NCBI RefSeq assembly: GCF_030010625.1
Contig: NZ_JASCXN010000015.1
Span: 62,001 to 126,000 of the forward strand
Source of the DNA: Streptomyces sp. CC208A
GTDB lineage: Bacteria; Actinomycetota; Actinomycetes; Streptomycetales; Streptomycetaceae
Reading direction: 5' to 3'
DNA: 64,000 bases
The position numbers were made by a program, and so were the translations under genes. The notes under the pieces were generated by a model. The model saw nothing but the letters and a program-made list of their open reading frames with translations, did no database searches and was not told where the DNA came from. Shown here in pieces: positions 62,071 to 64,000 of the stretch. The number at the start of each line of letters is the position of its first letter. The stretch's first letter is position 1.

Positions 62071-63270
62071 CTAGGCCGCGTGCCCGGGGGCGTCCGCCGT
62101 GCGTGCCGCGCGCTCCCGCAGCTGCCGCGGCCGGTGCTTGCCGTCCTTGAGCCAGGAGTGCGCACCGGGCTCACGGGCCTCCTCGACCAGGTGCTTGACG
62201 CCGGCCACGCAGGCGAATTCCTTGAGCCTGGCCCCCGCCCGCCCGCCGACGAAGAGTCTCATGGCGTGATCATCTTTGTGGGCGAGTTGGAAGATCGCCG
62301 CGCGACGGCCGAAGCTGAGGCACATCGCGTTGAACGCCATGTCCACGGATGCGGGGCGCCGGCCCGCGATCCGGGCCAGCACGGTGTCGGCGGCGTGCGC
62401 GCCGAGACAGCCGGCGACGTAGGCGCTCATCCGGAACGGCAGGTCCGAAGGGGCCGCGCAGTCCCCGGCCGCCACGATCCGGTCGTCGTCGACGCTGGTG
62501 AGGGTCTCGTCGGTGAGCAGCCGCCCGGCGCCGTCGGTGCTCAGGCCGCTGCGTACGGCCAGGTCGGGCACGCCGAAACCGGCCGTCCAGACGGCGAGCG
62601 CGCCGGACACCCTACGGCCGTCCGCGAGGCGGACGGTTCCGGCCGTCACCTCGGTGACCTTCGTGCCGGGCCCGTCGAGCACGGTGACGCCGAGGGCGGC
62701 GAACCGCCGGGCGGCCGCGCGCCGCGCCCTGGGGTGCAGACAGGGGCCGAGGACCCCGCCGCAGACCAGCGTCACCGGGCGGCCGCCCTCGGCGAGTTCG
62801 GCGGCGGTCTCGATGCCGGTGGGCCCGCCGCCGACGACGGTGACCGGCGCCCCGGCGGGCAGGGCCGCGACGGCGGTACGCAGCCGCTCGGCCGACTCCA
62901 GTTCGGCGACGTGGTGGGCGTGCTCGGCGGCACCGGGCACCTCGGGGCGCGCGACGGTGCTGCCGACCGCGTACACCAGGTGGTCGTACGCGAGCGCCGC
63001 ACCCGACTCCAGGGTCACCACGCGCGCGTGGGCGTCGATCCGTTCCACGGAGCCGACGACGAGACGGACCCGCTCCGCGAGCACCTCCTTGTACCGGGCG
63101 AGCGCGGTGTGGCTGCCGCCGACCAGCTGGTGGAGGCGGAGCCGGGCGACGAACGACGGGCGCGGGTTGATCAGGGTCACGTGCACGTCGTCGCGCGGGG
63201 TGAGCCGGTTCGCGGCCATGACCCCGGCGAATCCGCCGCCGATCACGACCACTTCGGTGATGCCGCTCAT
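62071..63270 (-). CDS. NAD(P)/FAD-dependent oxidoreductase (NDH-2-like)
   Basis: 399 residues. Two dinucleotide motifs: VVVIGGGFAGVMAANRL at the start and VTVVGGGPTGIETAAEL near 150. IVAAGDCAAP near 270 is the C-terminal FAD motif. Similar in layout to type II NADH dehydrogenases. ATG 63270 after GGAGGAG. First gene of the operon with the ECF41 sigma factor; oxidoreductases are common neighbours and targets of ECF41. Confidence 0.88.
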   Translation of the reverse strand: MSGITEVVVIGGGFAGVMAANRLTPRDDVHVTLINPRPSFVARLRLHQLVGGSHTALARYKEVLAERVRLVVGSVERIDAHARVVTLESGAALAYDHLVYAVGSTVARPEVPGAAEHAHHVAELESAERLRTAVAALPAGAPVTVVGGGPTGIETAAELAEGGRPVTLVCGGVLGPCLHPRARRAAARRFAALGVTVLDGPGTKVTEVTAGTVRLADGRRVSGALAVWTAGFGVPDLAVRSGLSTDGAGRLLTDETLTSVDDDRIVAAGDCAAPSDLPFRMSAYVAGCLGAHAADTVLARIAGRRPASVDMAFNAMCLSFGRRAAIFQLAHKDDHAMRLFVGGRAGARLKEFACVAGVKHLVEEAREPGAHSWLKDGKHRPRQLRERAARTADAPGHAA

Positions 63271-63305
63271 GGTCTCTCCTCCGTCGTCAGGGGGTTCGAC
63301 CTCAA

Positions 63306-63332
63306 GACACCGCGGGGTCGTCGCCTGTGACA
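63306..63332 (-). promoter_or_regulatory. ECF41-type promoter
   Basis: On the minus strand TGTCACA (63332-63326), 16-bp spacer, TGTC (63309-63306). The published ECF41 consensus is TGTCACA-16-CGTC, so only one base differs. It sits 36 bp upstream of the oxidoreductase start. Confidence 0.75.
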
Positions 63333-63510
63333 GGGGTGTGACGGGGATCACCGGATGAGGGGCGCGGGGGCGGGGCGCGGCTGAGCCGGACGGGTGGTGT
63401 TCATCGGAAGAACTGCGCGGACACGGCGTCGCTCCGCCGGAAACCAGGGCCCGTACAGATCATGAGAAAGGTATGTAAAGCGCGCAACTCGGAATGAACC
63501 ATCCGGGGAG

Positions 63511-63577
63511 CGCCGTACAGAACGCCGCGCAGAACCACGCCGTACAGAACCACGCCGCGCAGAACGCCGTACACGCA
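63511..63577. repeat. Tandem 12/15-bp repeats upstream of the small secreted protein
   Basis: Alternating units GCCGTACAGAAC(CAC) and GCCGCGCAGAAC(CAC), five copies, ending about 17 bp before the start codon. They may form part of the 5' leader. Confidence 0.8.
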
Positions 63578-63594
63578 CGAGAAAGTGAGGGGCC

Positions 63595-63969
63595 ATGGCC
63601 GCCGCCAAGATCAAGCAGTTCTGGACCGCCTTCATCTCCGTCCTCTTCGCCCTCCTCGCCTCCGTCGGCCTGGCCGCCCCGGCCGCCGCCCACCGCCAGG
63701 CCCCGGTGACCCAGCCCGAGGAGCCGGCCACCCCCGCCGCCCCCGCTCCCGCCGTCGCCGTCGAGGAGCGCGCCGCGACCGTCGTGCACCAGAGGCGCGC
63801 GGAGCCCTGGTACCCCGTCCCGCAGGGCTCGCTGCCGCCCACCATCAAGCAGCGCATCGCCGCCGAGGCCCACGGCTCCTCGCCCTCCACCCGGCACCCC
63901 CGCGCCACCGCCCCGCTCACGAGCGACCCGGTCGCGCTGACGGAGCTGGCGCTCGCGACGGCGGCCTAG
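63595..63969 (+). CDS. Small secreted protein (DUF6344-like)
   Basis: 124 residues. Signal peptide (about 1-32): AAAKIKQFWTAFISVLFALL then an Ala-rich cleavage zone at AAAHRQ. The mature part is Pro/Ala-rich and ends in TALTSD-like residues without a clear fold. ATG with GAGGGG upstream. I recognise the start as that of a small actinobacterial family of unknown function; confidence in the family is low. The 31 bases to the window end hold nothing. Confidence 0.7.
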   Translation: MAAAKIKQFWTAFISVLFALLASVGLAAPAAAHRQAPVTQPEEPATPAAPAPAVAVEERAATVVHQRRAEPWYPVPQGSLPPTIKQRIAAEAHGSSPSTRHPRATAPLTSDPVALTELALATAA

Positions 63970-64000
63970 GGTGCGGGGAGCGTACAAAACCTCCCTCCCC

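Larger units (their letters stand above)
63271..63594. other. Divergent intergenic region with ECF promoter and repeats
   Basis: 324 bp between divergent genes. It contains the ECF41-type promoter (63306-63332) and a repeat array (63511-63577), both listed. No other gene or clear promoter seen. Confidence 0.6.

Overview
The window is a stretch of very GC-rich chromosome from an actinobacterium. Gene order, codon bias, GTG/TTG starts and parS sites of the form TGTTTCACGTGAAACA all point to Streptomyces or a very close relative. It spans the chromosomal origin: an intergenic oriC dense in DnaA boxes lies between dnaA and dnaN at about 27.2-27.7 kb. Genes left of dnaA as far as parB read mainly leftward, and genes right of it read rightward, as expected for divergent replication.

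Left arm (0-18 kb): a bifunctional class A penicillin-binding protein, a PadR regulator with a palindromic operator, inositol-1-phosphate synthase, an MFS carrier, a CCA-adding-type nucleotidyltransferase, a large DUF6049-like membrane protein, the lipid II flippase MurJ followed by a membrane pseudokinase, the sigma-M/anti-sigma pair, and trxBA behind an exact sigma-R promoter. Seven parS or near-parS sites lie between 6.6 and 21.3 kb, three of them inside coding sequence.

Origin region (18-37.5 kb): a GNAT protein, parB-parA-rsmG-jag-yidC-yidD-rnpA-rpmH (minus strand), dnaA, oriC, dnaN, a short 6-phosphogluconate dehydrogenase, recF, a DciA-like DUF721 gene, gyrB, gyrA, a DUF3566 membrane protein and tRNA-Ile.

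Middle (37.5-44.4 kb): a DLW-39 small protein, two secreted, membrane-anchored proteins (one with a VWA domain) that share modules, a Ser/Thr kinase, an XRE regulator, tRNA-Ala and a TerD-family gene.

Accessory region (44.4-59.4 kb): a tightly packed minus-strand operon built around an amino-group carrier protein (LysW type, ending EDWGE). It has LysX, LysY, a LysZ-LysK fusion, a two-subunit transketolase, a DegT aminotransferase and a degenerate mini-DegT partner. After these come two ATP-grasp ligases, an amidohydrolase, an MFS exporter, an NAD-dependent epimerase/reductase and an ABM-domain protein. By analogy with the known carrier-protein route to diamino-dihydroxyheptanoic acid, I infer that it builds an unusual diamino acid on the carrier and joins it to partners with ATP-grasp ligases instead of an NRPS. 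Upstream are a 49-residue secreted peptide and a divergent LuxR-type regulator containing a TTA (bldA-dependent) codon; together they could be the switch for the cluster.

Right end (60.6-64 kb): an ECF41-type sigma factor operon (NAD(P)/FAD oxidoreductase, sigma factor with SnoaL-like tail, small membrane protein) with a matching promoter, and a small secreted protein.
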